Below, piece after piece: positions 9,472 through 18,393 of a DNA stretch of 64,000 bases. The notes under the pieces are model-generated. The model worked only from the letters and a program-made list of their open reading frames with translations. It did no database searches and was not told the DNA's origin. Origin of the DNA: Armatimonadota bacterium. Its GTDB lineage: Bacteria > Armatimonadota > Zipacnadia > Zipacnadales > JABUFB01. Location: positions 124,001 through 188,000 of the forward strand of contig JABUFB010000013.1 of NCBI GenBank assembly GCA_013314775.1, given 5' to 3'. Position 1 is the stretch's first letter. The number at the start of each line of letters is the position of its first letter. The position numbers were made by a program, and so were the translations under genes.

Positions 9472-10824
9472 ATGACAACCGATCTGAACTCACTTCTGGG
9501 GAGAAGCTTCGCATGCGCTTGCGGGCAGACCCACTCCGTTCCCACGCGCGAAGTGGATATGGGAAGAGGAGCGCTGGATCGGCTGCGCAGCCTGGCGGAG
9601 AGACACCTGCCCGATGCCGGCGGCGTGTTGATCGCGGACCGGAACACCTGGGATGTCTGCGGACGCCGTGCCCACGGGCTCCTCGCGGGCATCGCTGACC
9701 GGCACATCATACTGGCCCCCTTCGATGGCGAGGGCAAGGTGCATGCCGATGACGTTACCCTCGCCGGGCTTTGCGCTGCGCTGCCCGGAGATGCCGCCTT
9801 TCTGGTCTGCATCGGCAGCGGCACCTTGAATGACCTGACCAAGCTGGCCGCAAGCGCCGCGGGGATCCCATCGCTCTGCGTGGCAACTGCGCCTTCGATG
9901 AACGGCTATCCCTCGGCGATTGCCGCCATCACCGTCCGGGGCGTCAAGTCCACCCAACCCTGTCAGCCGCCGGTAGCGATCTGCTGCGACACCGACGTCT
10001 TTTCAGCCGCGCCACGGGAGATGATCCAGGCCGGGTTCGGGGACCTGTTGTCGAAGAACACAAGTTCCGCGGACTGGCTCATGGCCCATCTGCTCACCGG
10101 GGAGCACTACTGCGAGCGCTGCGTGCAACTTGTGACTGATGCCGAGTGCGCCTGCAGAGCACAGGCCGCGAGCATAGGCGCCGGGGAGCCGAAGGCCATC
10201 GAGCTGCTCATGGACGGGCTGATCCGCTCGGGGGTGTCAATGGCGATGGCCGGGTCATCCAGCCCGGCTTCCGGCGGGGAGCATCTTCTGTCGCATTACT
10301 GGGACATGACCGCAGCGGCGCGGGGACGCAAGCCCGACCTCCACGGCCGCCAAGTCGCTATCGGAACGCTTCTTGCGGCAAGGCTCTACGAACTGTTGCG
10401 CCGGCGTACTATGGCCCAACAGGGCCGGCGGCAGCGAGCTGTGCAGATAAACGAAGACGAGCTACGCCGGCATTTCGAGCCCTTGGTCGGGGAGCAGACA
10501 GCGGACGAAATCGCTTCACTTTCCGCCCGGAAAGCAGCAGCAGGTGGCGGCGCGGGCGACCGAATCGCGCGGCTCGACGCGGATGCGCCGGCATTCTGGC
10601 AGAGCCTTGAGCCGCTGCTGATCCCGGCAAGCCAACTCAAGGCCTCGCTTGCGGCCGCCGGAGTGCCCACCAGCCCGGGAGCACTCGGGCTGACCGGGGC
10701 GGAGGTGCGGTCTGCCCTCCTCTACGCGCGGTGCATCCGTGACCGCTACACCGTGCTGGACCTCGCCGCTGACCTCGGGCTCTTGGAGGAACTCGTGCCC
10801 GAGGTCATGGCCGTTCTCGACTGA
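9472..10824 (+). CDS. sn-glycerol-1-phosphate dehydrogenase (AraM/EgsA family)
   Basis: A 450-residue iron-dependent-alcohol-dehydrogenase-fold protein. The ATG at 9472 follows AGGTG with suitable spacing; an in-frame GTG at 9463 is a less likely start. The cofactor segment CIGSGTLNDLTK lies at about residues 113-124. Metal ligands expected for the family are present: Asp191 in GFGDLLSK, His271 in GGEHLLSH and His291 in LHGRQV. The segment VATAPSMNGYPS is also characteristic. In bacteria such as Bacillus (AraM), the enzyme makes sn-glycerol-1-phosphate from dihydroxyacetone phosphate, the stereoisomer used in archaeal lipids. It sits alone between a divergent hexosaminidase-like gene and a convergent amidohydrolase gene, so its role here is not clear from context. 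The roughly 100 residues after the metal site are longer than in many homologues. Confidence 0.9.
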   Translation: MTTDLNSLLGRSFACACGQTHSVPTREVDMGRGALDRLRSLAERHLPDAGGVLIADRNTWDVCGRRAHGLLAGIADRHIILAPFDGEGKVHADDVTLAGLCAALPGDAAFLVCIGSGTLNDLTKLAASAAGIPSLCVATAPSMNGYPSAIAAITVRGVKSTQPCQPPVAICCDTDVFSAAPREMIQAGFGDLLSKNTSSADWLMAHLLTGEHYCERCVQLVTDAECACRAQAASIGAGEPKAIELLMDGLIRSGVSMAMAGSSSPASGGEHLLSHYWDMTAAARGRKPDLHGRQVAIGTLLAARLYELLRRRTMAQQGRRQRAVQINEDELRRHFEPLVGEQTADEIASLSARKAAAGGGAGDRIARLDADAPAFWQSLEPLLIPASQLKASLAAAGVPTSPGALGLTGAEVRSALLYARCIRDRYTVLDLAADLGLLEELVPEVMAVLD

Positions 10825-10831
10825 CGCGCCG

Positions 10832-11710
10832 CTATGCTCCCTGAAGCCCCAGCAGGCGCACCGCATTGCGCGACTCGATCTTCTCCAGGGCCTCCTCCGG
10901 AAGCTTCCGGTTCTCGCGCAAGTCACGCATCAGCCCTACCGTGAGCCAGATACGATCCACATCACTGCGCAGGCAGGAATCCGTACCGAACATCAGTTTG
11001 TCCTGGAACTCGTCGAGGAACTCGATCCCGAAAGCCGGGTCTCGCGTCAATGCATTGTGACCGCTCCCCGCCGAGATGTCCGCCCACATGTTCTCGTACT
11101 GCCGCATGAGTCTCGGCACAGCACCATTGGGCGCGATAGGGCCCGTGGGGTACCCAGCGCGGCTGTCATGGGGCACTTCCCCCGAGATCTCCGCCCAGAA
11201 GGTGGGCCCGTGGCCGATGAACACGGTGTCGGGGCACAGTTGCAGGGCTCGTTCGAGCCGGGGCAGTCCGAACTGATCGCGCAGACCGTAGCTTTGCGGA
11301 CAGTCCATCATGTCGAAGAGCACCGGCAGCCCGAACCGTCCCGCCTGCTGGTACAGGTTGATACAACGCGGGTCGTCGAAATCCATCTTGGGAAGAAACT
11401 CGCCGATGCCTTTGCAGCCCCGTGCCGTGTACTCCTCCAGCAGGTGCGTGAAATCCATGTCGGCCCGGTTGCCGTAGCGCGGGTCGATCAGGCAGAAGGG
11501 GATGAGCCGCCCGGGATACCGGGCGCAGGCTGCGATGACGTCCTCCGTGTCGCTTTCGAGATACGCCCCTTCGGGGTGTTCGCTCAGGGGCAGAATACAG
11601 GTCACATCAATGCCCCAGGCATCCATCTTCGCGATCAGGTTCGTGACATCAACGAACTCGCGGCGATCGGGCGAAATGCGCCCGATATGACCGTGAACAT
11701 CAATGACCAT
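10832..11710 (-). CDS. Amidohydrolase family (TIM-barrel metal hydrolase/decarboxylase-like)
   Basis: A 292-residue protein of the amidohydrolase-2 type. The N-terminal metal motif is IDVHGHIG (His6 and His8). Other barrel elements are LIPFCLIDPRYG, CKGIGEFLPKMDF, VLFDMMDC, VFIGHGPTFWAE with the strand-6 His, and MFGTDSCLRSDVDR with the strand-8 Asp. Members hydrolyse lactones, decarboxylate aromatic or sugar-derived acids, or hydrolyse amides. The context of sugar genes makes a lactonase-like activity possible, but this is inference. It is convergent with the AraM-like gene, with only seven bases between the stops. Confidence 0.85.
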   Translation of the reverse strand: MVIDVHGHIGRISPDRREFVDVTNLIAKMDAWGIDVTCILPLSEHPEGAYLESDTEDVIAACARYPGRLIPFCLIDPRYGNRADMDFTHLLEEYTARGCKGIGEFLPKMDFDDPRCINLYQQAGRFGLPVLFDMMDCPQSYGLRDQFGLPRLERALQLCPDTVFIGHGPTFWAEISGEVPHDSRAGYPTGPIAPNGAVPRLMRQYENMWADISAGSGHNALTRDPAFGIEFLDEFQDKLMFGTDSCLRSDVDRIWLTVGLMRDLRENRKLPEEALEKIESRNAVRLLGLQGA

Positions 11711-11815
11711 GCTCTTGCTTCCTTGTCGGTGGCATTGCCCCGGGAACCCGGAAAGGTTTTGCCGGTCGCGCGGAGCCGGTCCGCCTCATGTCCGCAGAGG
11801 CCGGATCGGCAGAAC

Positions 11816-11843
11816 GCGGCCCCCCTGCATCCAGGGGGGCCGC
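11816..11843 (-). terminator. GC-rich terminator-like hairpin after the pseudopilin gene
   Basis: A perfect 11-bp stem (GCGGCCCCCCT pairing with AGGGGGGCCGC) encloses a 6-base loop. It begins 28 bases downstream of the stop of the minus-strand pseudopilin gene. There is no clear U tract, so it may stabilise the transcript end or terminate inefficiently. Confidence 0.55.
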
Positions 11844-11871
11844 AGTGTGGCTCTCCAGGCGTGTCTCATCC

Positions 11872-12516
11872 TTAGGGATTGTTCTTGAAATACAGCTTCG
11901 CGTCGGTGCTGCTGATACCGTAGTGATAGTCGGATGCTGCCTTGAGGGTCATCCAGTTGGCCCACTTCGCGTGGCCGTCATACATGACCATGTTGTTGCC
12001 GCCGTTGTGCAGGAAGTCTTTCTCCGTGGGTGGAGTCGTCTGGCAGGTGGCCCAGCCCTTGCAGACCACGGGCACCAGACCTCGCGGGTACTCCACCGCC
12101 GGGTGAACGCCATCCCCGAGCATGGCAGTTTCGGCGGGCTTGGTGAACTGGGCCAGAGCGATGCCGGCCCCGACCGGCAGCGAGTAACTACGATACAGCG
12201 TGGAGCCCCAGTAGTCGAAAGCACCGTACGGGCTGCTGGGGCAGATGAAGATCTGCGTGTTCTTCACATACGGCATGACCTTCAGCTCCCAGTTGATCGA
12301 TGTCGCCTGGTAGCCGCTGCCGGACACTGTCCTCTCGTCGTAGTCCTGGGCGTACATCAGACAACCCAGCCCCAGCTGTTTGACGTTGCTCAGACACGAC
12401 GTCTGGCGGGCTTTCTCGCGGGCACGTGCGAAGACCGGGAACAGGATTGCTGCCAGGATGGCGATGATGGCGATCACCACCAGCAGCTCGATCAGGGTAA
12501 AGCCGCGTCTCGTCAT
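11872..12516 (-). CDS. Type II/IV pseudopilin-like protein with H-X9-DG motif (DUF1559 type)
   Basis: A 214-residue protein starting at the ATG at 12516, which follows GGAGG; an upstream in-frame ATG at 12567 lacks support. The prepilin leader is MTRRG followed by [18 protein letters not shown], with the peptidase site after Gly5 and Glu at mature position 5. Then come the amphipathic helix [21 protein letters not shown], a YAQDYDE segment, and the C-terminal [16 protein letters not shown], a clear H-X9-DG signature. Several Cys residues suggest disulfides. Such proteins are massively expanded in planctomycetes and Armatimonadota; their job is not established. The 5' leader contains two small GC hairpins (around 12541-12560 and 12570-12592). 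A strong hairpin follows the stop. Confidence 0.9.
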   Translation of the reverse strand: MTRRGFTLIELLVVIAIIAILAAILFPVFARAREKARQTSCLSNVKQLGLGCLMYAQDYDERTVSGSGYQATSINWELKVMPYVKNTQIFICPSSPYGAFDYWGSTLYRSYSLPVGAGIALAQFTKPAETAMLGDGVHPAVEYPRGLVPVVCKGWATCQTTPPTEKDFLHNGGNNMVMYDGHAKWANWMTLKAASDYHYGISSTDAKLYFKNNP

Positions 12517-12654
12517 GGTGCAACCTCCGTTCCTCAGGATACCCCAGCGGTCTGGGGCGGTTCTCATGTACGGCGCGTTCCACGCGCCGCCTCAATCTTC
12601 CATTCGCTGTCGCGACTGCCAACTCCTTGCACCGTGTCCGGCCACATCTTGTGA

Positions 12655-13524
12655 TCACTTGTCAAGCGCTTCATACCACCATGCCAGGAAGCGCTCGGAG
12701 AACCAATCCTCTGGCCTGGCTTTGAGGGTTTCCAGTATCGTATCCACCATCGGCCGCGTCCGGATTGCGCGGATCGTGGCTGACCCGATCTTGCCGAAGC
12801 GCACCAGACCAAGCTCAGCCAGGTACTCCCCCATGGCCTGGAAACTAAATCCCGGCCACACGAAGTCCGCCGAGGGGTTCATGCCCGCCCGACTCTTCTC
12901 GTAGTATTCTACGACCGCGTCCCAGCGAGAGATGCGGTCCAGGAGCCCCTGTCGCCGCTCCTCCGGCGCCTGCTCCAACGCCCACTCCACCAGCAGGCAT
13001 TGGCAGTAGTGCGCCTGGGTGTTCACCGTGAAATCCACGCCCAGAAAGCAGTAGTGAGCATCCCACTGGTACAGCCGCTCCCACGGGCTGGCTTCGGCGA
13101 AGGCCGCGTCACCGAACAGGCATGGTCGAAGCCCCCATTTGCCGTGGTCCGCCGTCAACTCCGCGGCCCGTGCGCCAATGGCCGACACGGAATGGGTGGG
13201 GTTATTGCTGCGAATGCTGTCGGGCCGCTGTCGGAAGGTCTCCGTGATGATCCCCGGGTACGAGGGCGAGTTCTCGTAGTCCCAGTCCCTGATATCCTGA
13301 GTCCCGTTCCACCATAGCGTCGGCACAGCCACCGTGCCCTCCGGGCCCACCGCCTGCAGGAATCCTTCGATCACGGTATTCGGCCCACCGACGACGTGTC
13401 CCATGCTGCTCAGCGAACTGTGGAACATAACGATATCGCCTTTGCCAACGCCCACACTGCTTACACCTCGCGCCACGTCATCGACGGTGACATGTACGTT
13501 CTTGTCGCCCTGTTCCGGCATCAT
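12655..13524 (-). CDS. AAC(3)-family aminoglycoside N-acetyltransferase-like protein
   Basis: A 289-residue protein. The start is taken at the ATG at 13524 (a second ATG follows directly at 13521), with AGGA about 12 bases upstream; the longer frame to 13659 has a low-complexity Arg-rich N-terminus that looks non-coding. Family segments visible are MFHSSLSSMGHVVGGPNTVI, GPEGTVAVPTLWW and RSNNPTHSVSAIGARAAEL, whose His is the conserved catalytic position, and FLGVDFTVNTQAHY near the middle. AAC(3) enzymes transfer acetyl from acetyl-CoA to an amino group; most environmental members near sugar genes have not been tested for antibiotic activity. Calling it a resistance gene would go beyond the sequence. 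It diverges from the sugar isomerase gene. Confidence 0.8.
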   Translation of the reverse strand: MMPEQGDKNVHVTVDDVARGVSSVGVGKGDIVMFHSSLSSMGHVVGGPNTVIEGFLQAVGPEGTVAVPTLWWNGTQDIRDWDYENSPSYPGIITETFRQRPDSIRSNNPTHSVSAIGARAAELTADHGKWGLRPCLFGDAAFAEASPWERLYQWDAHYCFLGVDFTVNTQAHYCQCLLVEWALEQAPEERRQGLLDRISRWDAVVEYYEKSRAGMNPSADFVWPGFSFQAMGEYLAELGLVRFGKIGSATIRAIRTRPMVDTILETLKARPEDWFSERFLAWWYEALDK

Positions 13525-13754
13525 TGCTCGGGTCGGTCCTTTCCGCATCGCAGGGATCGGGGGGAGAAAGGTCGCACTGCTTCTGGCGCAGCGGCGGGGA
13601 CGCGGGCCATGTCTGCCCGCACGCTCACCACACTGTTTCGCCGCGGATGTCTCTGTCACCTTGCGAACCCGGACGCAACTGACGCAGGCGCAGGTCGAAA
13701 CCCACTGCTGGGAGAAGAAGGGCAGCGCGAATCAGAACCCGGGAGGGTTGTCAA

Positions 13755-14522
13755 ATGAAGCTCAGCCTGCTCACATACTTGCTCGGGAAAGACATGTCTC
13801 TGGAGGAGCTATTCGACGTAGTCCGCACCACGCGGATTGAGGGCCTGGAACTGCGCGCGGAGCTGGGTCACCAGCATGGTGTCGAACTGGAGCTTGACGC
13901 CAGCCGGCGCGCCGAGGTGAAGCGCCGGTTCGAAGACGCCCGTATCCCCTTTGTCTGCCTTGCGACGAGCTGCCTTTTCGAGGACCTGGACGAGAATGTG
14001 CGCAGAGAACACATCGACCGCGCGAAGAAGTACTGCGACCTGGCGGCCGATTGCGGCGCGCCGCGGATCCGGGTGTTCGGGAACGCATTCCCCGCGGGTG
14101 CGGATAAGATGCAAGTTGTCGAGAACGTGGGCGCGTCCCTGCGTGAGATTGCTGAGCACGCCGCCACCAGGAACGTGGACGTCTGCCTGGAGATGCACGG
14201 GGACTTCTACTGGTGGGAGTACACGCTCAAAGCGGTTGAGCTGGCCAATCACCCGCGCGTGGGCATCGTGCACAACTGCGACCCGCGCGAGATGCGGTTC
14301 GGCCCGATCTCGGCCTTCTACGAGCCGCTCAAGCAGCACATCCGCCACGTCCACATGCACAATCTCGAGGATCCGTACCCGTACAAGGCGCTGTTCGGAA
14401 TGCTCAAGCGCGACGGCTATGGCGGCTTCATGTCCATCGAGGCCGACGAGTCATCGGACCCGCGCCGGGTCATCGCCATCTACGCAGCCCTCTGGCACGA
14501 AATGGTCGCGAGCAGCGGGTAG
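13755..14522 (+). CDS. Sugar phosphate isomerase/epimerase (xylose-isomerase-like TIM barrel)
   Basis: A 255-residue single-domain TIM barrel; the ATG at 13755 follows GGGAGGG. Barrel landmarks are MKLSLLTYLLG, RIEGLELRAELG, IPFVCLATSCLFE, GAPRIRVFGNAF, VDVCLEMHGDFYW, VGIVHNCDPREM, IRHVHMHNLED and GFMSIEADESSD. The Glu in CLEMH, the Asp in HNCD, the His in HVHMHN and the final Glu in SIEADE are the usual metal-binding set. These enzymes interconvert ketoses or aldoses, or epimerise sugar acids and inositols. The exact substrate cannot be read. It diverges from the AAC(3)-like gene. Confidence 0.88.
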   Translation: MKLSLLTYLLGKDMSLEELFDVVRTTRIEGLELRAELGHQHGVELELDASRRAEVKRRFEDARIPFVCLATSCLFEDLDENVRREHIDRAKKYCDLAADCGAPRIRVFGNAFPAGADKMQVVENVGASLREIAEHAATRNVDVCLEMHGDFYWWEYTLKAVELANHPRVGIVHNCDPREMRFGPISAFYEPLKQHIRHVHMHNLEDPYPYKALFGMLKRDGYGGFMSIEADESSDPRRVIAIYAALWHEMVASSG

Positions 14523-14945
14523 AGGCCCCGAGGCGCTCCCACGGAATGGGAGGTGGCGACCGCGGCCCGAGTTCCGAGGGCGCGGGCTTTTCACCAACGG
14601 CAATCGCTGGCTCATGCAGTAGCTTGCTGCCGAGGGCTATACCCGCCTCTTCTGCCGCAGCGAGTTCACAAACCCGGCTTCGGTCAGGTCGCGGCCCAGA
14701 GGAGGGTACTCCGTGATGGGCGAAGCAACAACCATCATTCGGAGCGGGAAGCGCAGCTATGCCCCCACTCGCCTCTTCTGGCCGCCGATTCCGGGCTCCG
14801 AGGTTCTGGCGAGCGGTAGCGCGAACTCACACGGCCCTCAGAACCAGGCATGCGCGTATCAACGCCACCTCCGGGACTGTCATGCTCATTCGGCGGTGAG
14901 AGCTCCCCGCAGCTAGGTCACGTCCCTTCAGGTCCCCTCGACCTG
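14523..14945. other. Intergenic stretch without recognisable genes
   Basis: Short frames exist on both strands, but their composition (Arg-, Pro- and Ser-rich, no conserved motifs, no ribosome sites) does not support coding. I see no tRNA, repeat array or riboswitch core here. It holds the 5' upstream region of the secreted protein at 15006. Confidence 0.5.
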
Positions 14946-14951
14946 TATAAT
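14946..14951 (+). promoter_or_regulatory. Candidate -10 element (TATAAT) for the gene at 15006
   Basis: A perfect TATAAT lies 54 bases upstream of the ATG of the secreted glycosidase-like gene in otherwise GC-rich DNA. No good TTGACA is present 16-18 bases further upstream, so an activator may be needed. Confidence 0.4.
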
Positions 14952-15005
14952 GGTCAAGCCGAGGAACCCGTATGGTCTACGGCTGATACCACGAACGGGG
15001 GATCG

Positions 15006-16316
15006 ATGATGATCGCGATGCTCGGAGCCTGGATGGCGCTGACAAGTGTTCCGAACGCCGCCTGGGCCGAACCTCTGCGCCTCGAGGACGGCAGGCCGCT
15101 GGTCTGCGTCTATTACTTCGGGCACTGGTGGGAGCCCTGGAAGAGCGATGACGATGTGATCCGCCGCGACCTGATGGAAATCCGCGCCAGCGGCGTCTCC
15201 GTACTGGCATTGGACCACGAATGGTCGCAGGCCATCGACGGCGACTGGAAGTGGCTGGATCGCGAGCACCGGCTGGCGCGGGAGGCCGGGTTGCAAATCA
15301 TCCCCTGGCTCAGCCTCAAGGTGTGGGCCGACCTGTCTCCCCAGCCGCGCCGTGAGCTAATCCGCGATTGGTACGGTGTGGACCTGAGACTGGGCACAAA
15401 GCAGGACGGATCGCCCGGCTCCGTGCAGATCTGGGACGCTGCCACTATTCAGGCGGGGGCCGCGTATGCAGCGCAGTACATTGAGCGCTACCGCGACCAG
15501 GCCCTTCTCCACCTGCGCTGGAACGGTGAGGTGCGCCCGGTCGTGGCTCTAAGCGTGGAGCTTGCCTGGGACGGAGGCGGATTCGACGATGCAACGAACA
15601 TGCTCTTCATCCGCTGGCTGCGAGAGCGATACGCAAGCGTTGGGGACCTCAACAAGGCCTGGGGGACGGCTTACGCGAGCCTGTGGGATGTCGACCCGCA
15701 AGATGCAGCGATCTTCGACTACGCCAACCATGCCGCGGGCACGAGTGCGCATCCGGCGGCCGTGGAGGACCACATCGAGTTCCGCGCCGGCATGATCTCC
15801 GACGCCCTGGGCATGATGGCGTCCCGACTGCGCCGCACCCACCCGGATGTTCTCATCCTCGCCGAACTGCCTTACCAGTTCGCCAGCGACCACCCGCATG
15901 CCCAGAGCTACCGCATCGACTACGCCGCCAACCCGGCTTGCACCGAATCCGCGGACATTCTCTTTTTCCGCGCTACTGGCTTGCTGAATGGGAAGGAGGC
16001 CGACTTCCTGAAAGCCTGGACGGAACGCACCGGACAGCCAGCAATTCTGGGATATCGGACCTACAGCGATTGGGGAAACGATCGGGCGCCCGAGGAGACG
16101 GCGCGCATCGCGGACCTCTACGCGACCCAGGTGGCTCAGTTCGGCAACGGCTTCGCATTCTACAGCTGGAGCGAGATGGTCGACGTCCACCTTTCGCCAT
16201 CGCTGGATGACCAGCAGGACAAGCGCTTCGCCATCAGCGCTGAACGATCCGCGCGCGCCAAGGCGCTCATGGCCGCAATGGTTCGCAGCTATCTCGAGAA
16301 GCTGCCCGAGCCGTGA
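15006..16316 (+). CDS. Secreted TIM-barrel glycoside-hydrolase-like protein
   Basis: A 436-residue protein. The start is at 15006 (or the adjacent ATG at 15009) behind GGGGGA; a longer frame upstream has no support. The signal peptide is MMIAMLGAWMALTSVPNAAWA. The mature protein begins with RPLVCVYYFGHWWEPWKS and continues with VSVLALDHEWSQAIDG, GLQIIPWLSLKVW, VVALSVELAWDGGGFDDATN (possible catalytic Glu region), FIRWLRERYASVGDLNKAWG and VLILAELPYQFAS. The LNKAWGT segment is typical of beta-galactosidase-type (GH42-like) and related barrels. The reaction and sugar are unknown. It is convergent with the AAA+ ATPase gene seven bases downstream. Confidence 0.8.
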   Translation: MMIAMLGAWMALTSVPNAAWAEPLRLEDGRPLVCVYYFGHWWEPWKSDDDVIRRDLMEIRASGVSVLALDHEWSQAIDGDWKWLDREHRLAREAGLQIIPWLSLKVWADLSPQPRRELIRDWYGVDLRLGTKQDGSPGSVQIWDAATIQAGAAYAAQYIERYRDQALLHLRWNGEVRPVVALSVELAWDGGGFDDATNMLFIRWLRERYASVGDLNKAWGTAYASLWDVDPQDAAIFDYANHAAGTSAHPAAVEDHIEFRAGMISDALGMMASRLRRTHPDVLILAELPYQFASDHPHAQSYRIDYAANPACTESADILFFRATGLLNGKEADFLKAWTERTGQPAILGYRTYSDWGNDRAPEETARIADLYATQVAQFGNGFAFYSWSEMVDVHLSPSLDDQQDKRFAISAERSARAKALMAAMVRSYLEKLPEP

Positions 16317-16323
16317 TGTCCCG

Positions 16324-17634
16324 CTACAGACGCACGAAATAGGAGTCGCAGGCCTGATCCAGATGCTCGGGCGTCATCGTGGGGGGCACCCCATGATACT
16401 TGCAGATATCTATGACCTGCTCGATCAGGTCACGCGGGTGGACACCCCTCATCTCCCGCCCTTCCCGCGTGTACCATTCCCCGACGAGGTGCTCAAAGGC
16501 GCTCTCGTTGAACTGCACATTCCTGGCCGCGCACACTCGCAGGAAAATCTCCCGGAACTCCTCCACGGTCGGTGACAGAATCTCCACCTTGTGCCGAATG
16601 CGCCGCAGGAAGGCCTCATCCACAAGGTCCCGCGGAGCGATGTTGGTCGAAAAGACGATCAACACCTCGAAGGGAATGTCGATCTTCTTCCCGGTGTGCA
16701 AGGACAGGTAGTCCTTGCGCTTCTCAAGGGGCACCATCCAGCGGTTCAGCAGGTCCACCGGCCGTACCTGCTGGCGGCCGAAGTCGTCGATCAGCATCAT
16801 GCCGCCATTAGCTTTGAGCTGCAGCGGCGCCTCGTAGAACCCCACCACGGGGTCATAGATGAGGTCGAGGCTGGCCAGTGTCAGTTCCCCGCCCACGGAT
16901 ACGGCGGGGCGTTTGCAAGTGACCCAGCGTCTGTCTGTCCGCGGCACGAGACGCTCCGGTGTGAACGGTTCGGGGCTGTTGGCATTCTCTATGGGTTCGT
17001 GATACTGGGCATCGAAGACTTTGATGATGTGGCCGTCGACGTCGATTGCGTGAGGGACGTGGATGGCGCCGCCCAACAGTTGAGCGATGCCTTCTGCGAT
17101 GGTCGTCTTTCCACCGCCAGGCTCGCCGTAGATGAAGATTGAGCGGCCCGAGTTTATCGCCGGCCCGAGGAGGTCCAGCACTTTCCGGGGCAGAACTAGA
17201 TGGCTGAAGGCTTCCAGCACCTGATCATGCCGCACGGTCACTTCGGACACGCTCTGACGAACCGCAAACTCTGTGTACCGATCCAGGGGGACGGGGGCAG
17301 GGCCCACGTATTGGGACCGCACCATGGCCTCCCGCGCCCGAGCAGCGCCGCGCTCAGTCACGTGATACTCAAGGGACTGTTCGCCGAAGCTCCCGCCGCC
17401 GCTGATCGACAGGAAGGTCTCGTGCTTGAGGAAGGCAAGGATCTGGTCAAGAACGTTGATAAAGGGGAGACACAGTTCGTCAGCGATCCGCTGGGCGCTC
17501 AGTTCGCCGCCGAGATAGACCAGTTTGAGCACCAGGTCGGATAGGAACCCGCGATTCAGCCCTGTGTCCTCGATGGACTGCGGCACGGGAGGTACAGACG
17601 GTCTGTAAGTCAACTCCTCTGCCACGGCATTCAC
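16324..17634 (-). CDS. AAA+ ATPase with N-terminal winged-helix-like domain
   Basis: A 436-residue protein. Residues about 28-105 look like a winged helix (LVLKLVYLGGELSAQRIADELCL, then VTERGAARAREAM). The ATPase follows: Walker A GEPGGGKT at 170-177, Walker B MMLIDDFGR at 279-287, sensor-1-like FSTN at 328-331 and an arginine-finger segment FLRRIRHK at 342-349. The C-terminal lid domain ends with RGVHPRDLIEQVIDIC. The overall form resembles MoxR-like ATPases, which act as chaperones or remodelling motors, but the N-terminal DNA-binding-like domain is not standard MoxR. It faces away from the small P-loop gene at 17704 across 69 bases, suggesting shared control. The partner complex is unknown. 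Confidence 0.85.
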   Translation of the reverse strand: MNAVAEELTYRPSVPPVPQSIEDTGLNRGFLSDLVLKLVYLGGELSAQRIADELCLPFINVLDQILAFLKHETFLSISGGGSFGEQSLEYHVTERGAARAREAMVRSQYVGPAPVPLDRYTEFAVRQSVSEVTVRHDQVLEAFSHLVLPRKVLDLLGPAINSGRSIFIYGEPGGGKTTIAEGIAQLLGGAIHVPHAIDVDGHIIKVFDAQYHEPIENANSPEPFTPERLVPRTDRRWVTCKRPAVSVGGELTLASLDLIYDPVVGFYEAPLQLKANGGMMLIDDFGRQQVRPVDLLNRWMVPLEKRKDYLSLHTGKKIDIPFEVLIVFSTNIAPRDLVDEAFLRRIRHKVEILSPTVEEFREIFLRVCAARNVQFNESAFEHLVGEWYTREGREMRGVHPRDLIEQVIDICKYHGVPPTMTPEHLDQACDSYFVRL

Positions 17635-17703
17635 ACTCCGTTCCTGCCCTTTCGGGCGACGAACTCAGGCTTTCAACTGCGATTATTGTCCGAGGCACGG
17701 TGC

Positions 17704-18393
17704 ATGCAGCACACCCGGCACCGCAACCCATTCGAACCGATCAGCCCCGCACAACTCGCCCCAGTTTACCACTGGCACCCCTTTGCGCGGGCATTTGTTG
17801 TGGGCGGACTGGATGCACTCCAGGTCATAGGCCCGCCTGGTACGGGCAAGACGACGCTCCTGTTCCAGGTGCGCCACCGGTTGGCCCTTGACGGAATCGA
17901 CGCACCGTATACGTGCGTACCCCTGGGAGGTCCTGCCCAAGCCTGCGAGGTGCCGGTGGGCCCGGTTACGCTGATGGACGAGACTGACCGCCTCGCCCGG
18001 GCAGACCTCGCCACTCTTCTCGCCCGGGTCAGGGAAAGCGGTGGCCGAGTTCTGCTGGCCACCCATCGCCTGCACACTGCAGCGCTGCGACGCGCCGGCT
18101 TCGCACCCCGAACCATCCGCCTGCATCCTCTGCAGGACCCCGTCGCGGCGGCGGAGCTATTGCTGTCACGCTTCGCAACACTGGAACACGCTGCGCGCGA
18201 TGCATGGGCATTTGCACCGGGCGCCGACCGCGTACTTCTCGCCTGTAGTCGGGGGATCCCCGAACGCGTTCTGCAGATCGGCTACGAGCTGTTTGAAGAG
18301 CATGGCGCGCCGTGCATCATCACCCCGGCACTGATCCGTACCGCAACCCGGCGAATTGCCCGTGCGGTTACATTAGCCGCGGCGTCACGATGA
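17704..18393 (+). CDS. Small P-loop ATP-binding protein
   Basis: A 229-residue protein. I choose the ATG at 17704, behind GAGG at eight bases; an in-frame TTG at 17686 has no ribosome site. Walker A is GPPGTGKT at residues 43-50 and Walker B is VTLMDETD at 88-95. The short segment VLLATHRLH at the usual sensor-1 position follows, and a helical region after about 140 could be a lid. It looks like a minimal AAA/STAND-like ATPase. The proximity to the divergent AAA+ gene suggests they act together. Its last 26 bases overlap, in the convergent sense, the end of the membrane protein gene at 18368. Confidence 0.75.
   Translation: MQHTRHRNPFEPISPAQLAPVYHWHPFARAFVVGGLDALQVIGPPGTGKTTLLFQVRHRLALDGIDAPYTCVPLGGPAQACEVPVGPVTLMDETDRLARADLATLLARVRESGGRVLLATHRLHTAALRRAGFAPRTIRLHPLQDPVAAAELLLSRFATLEHAARDAWAFAPGADRVLLACSRGIPERVLQIGYELFEEHGAPCIITPALIRTATRRIARAVTLAAASR

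Noticed and set aside
12653-12660. GTGATCAC palindrome, also found at 41106-41113, upstream of two pseudopilin genes
   Set aside because: An 8-base palindrome is expected by chance at this scale and is absent before the other two prepilin genes.
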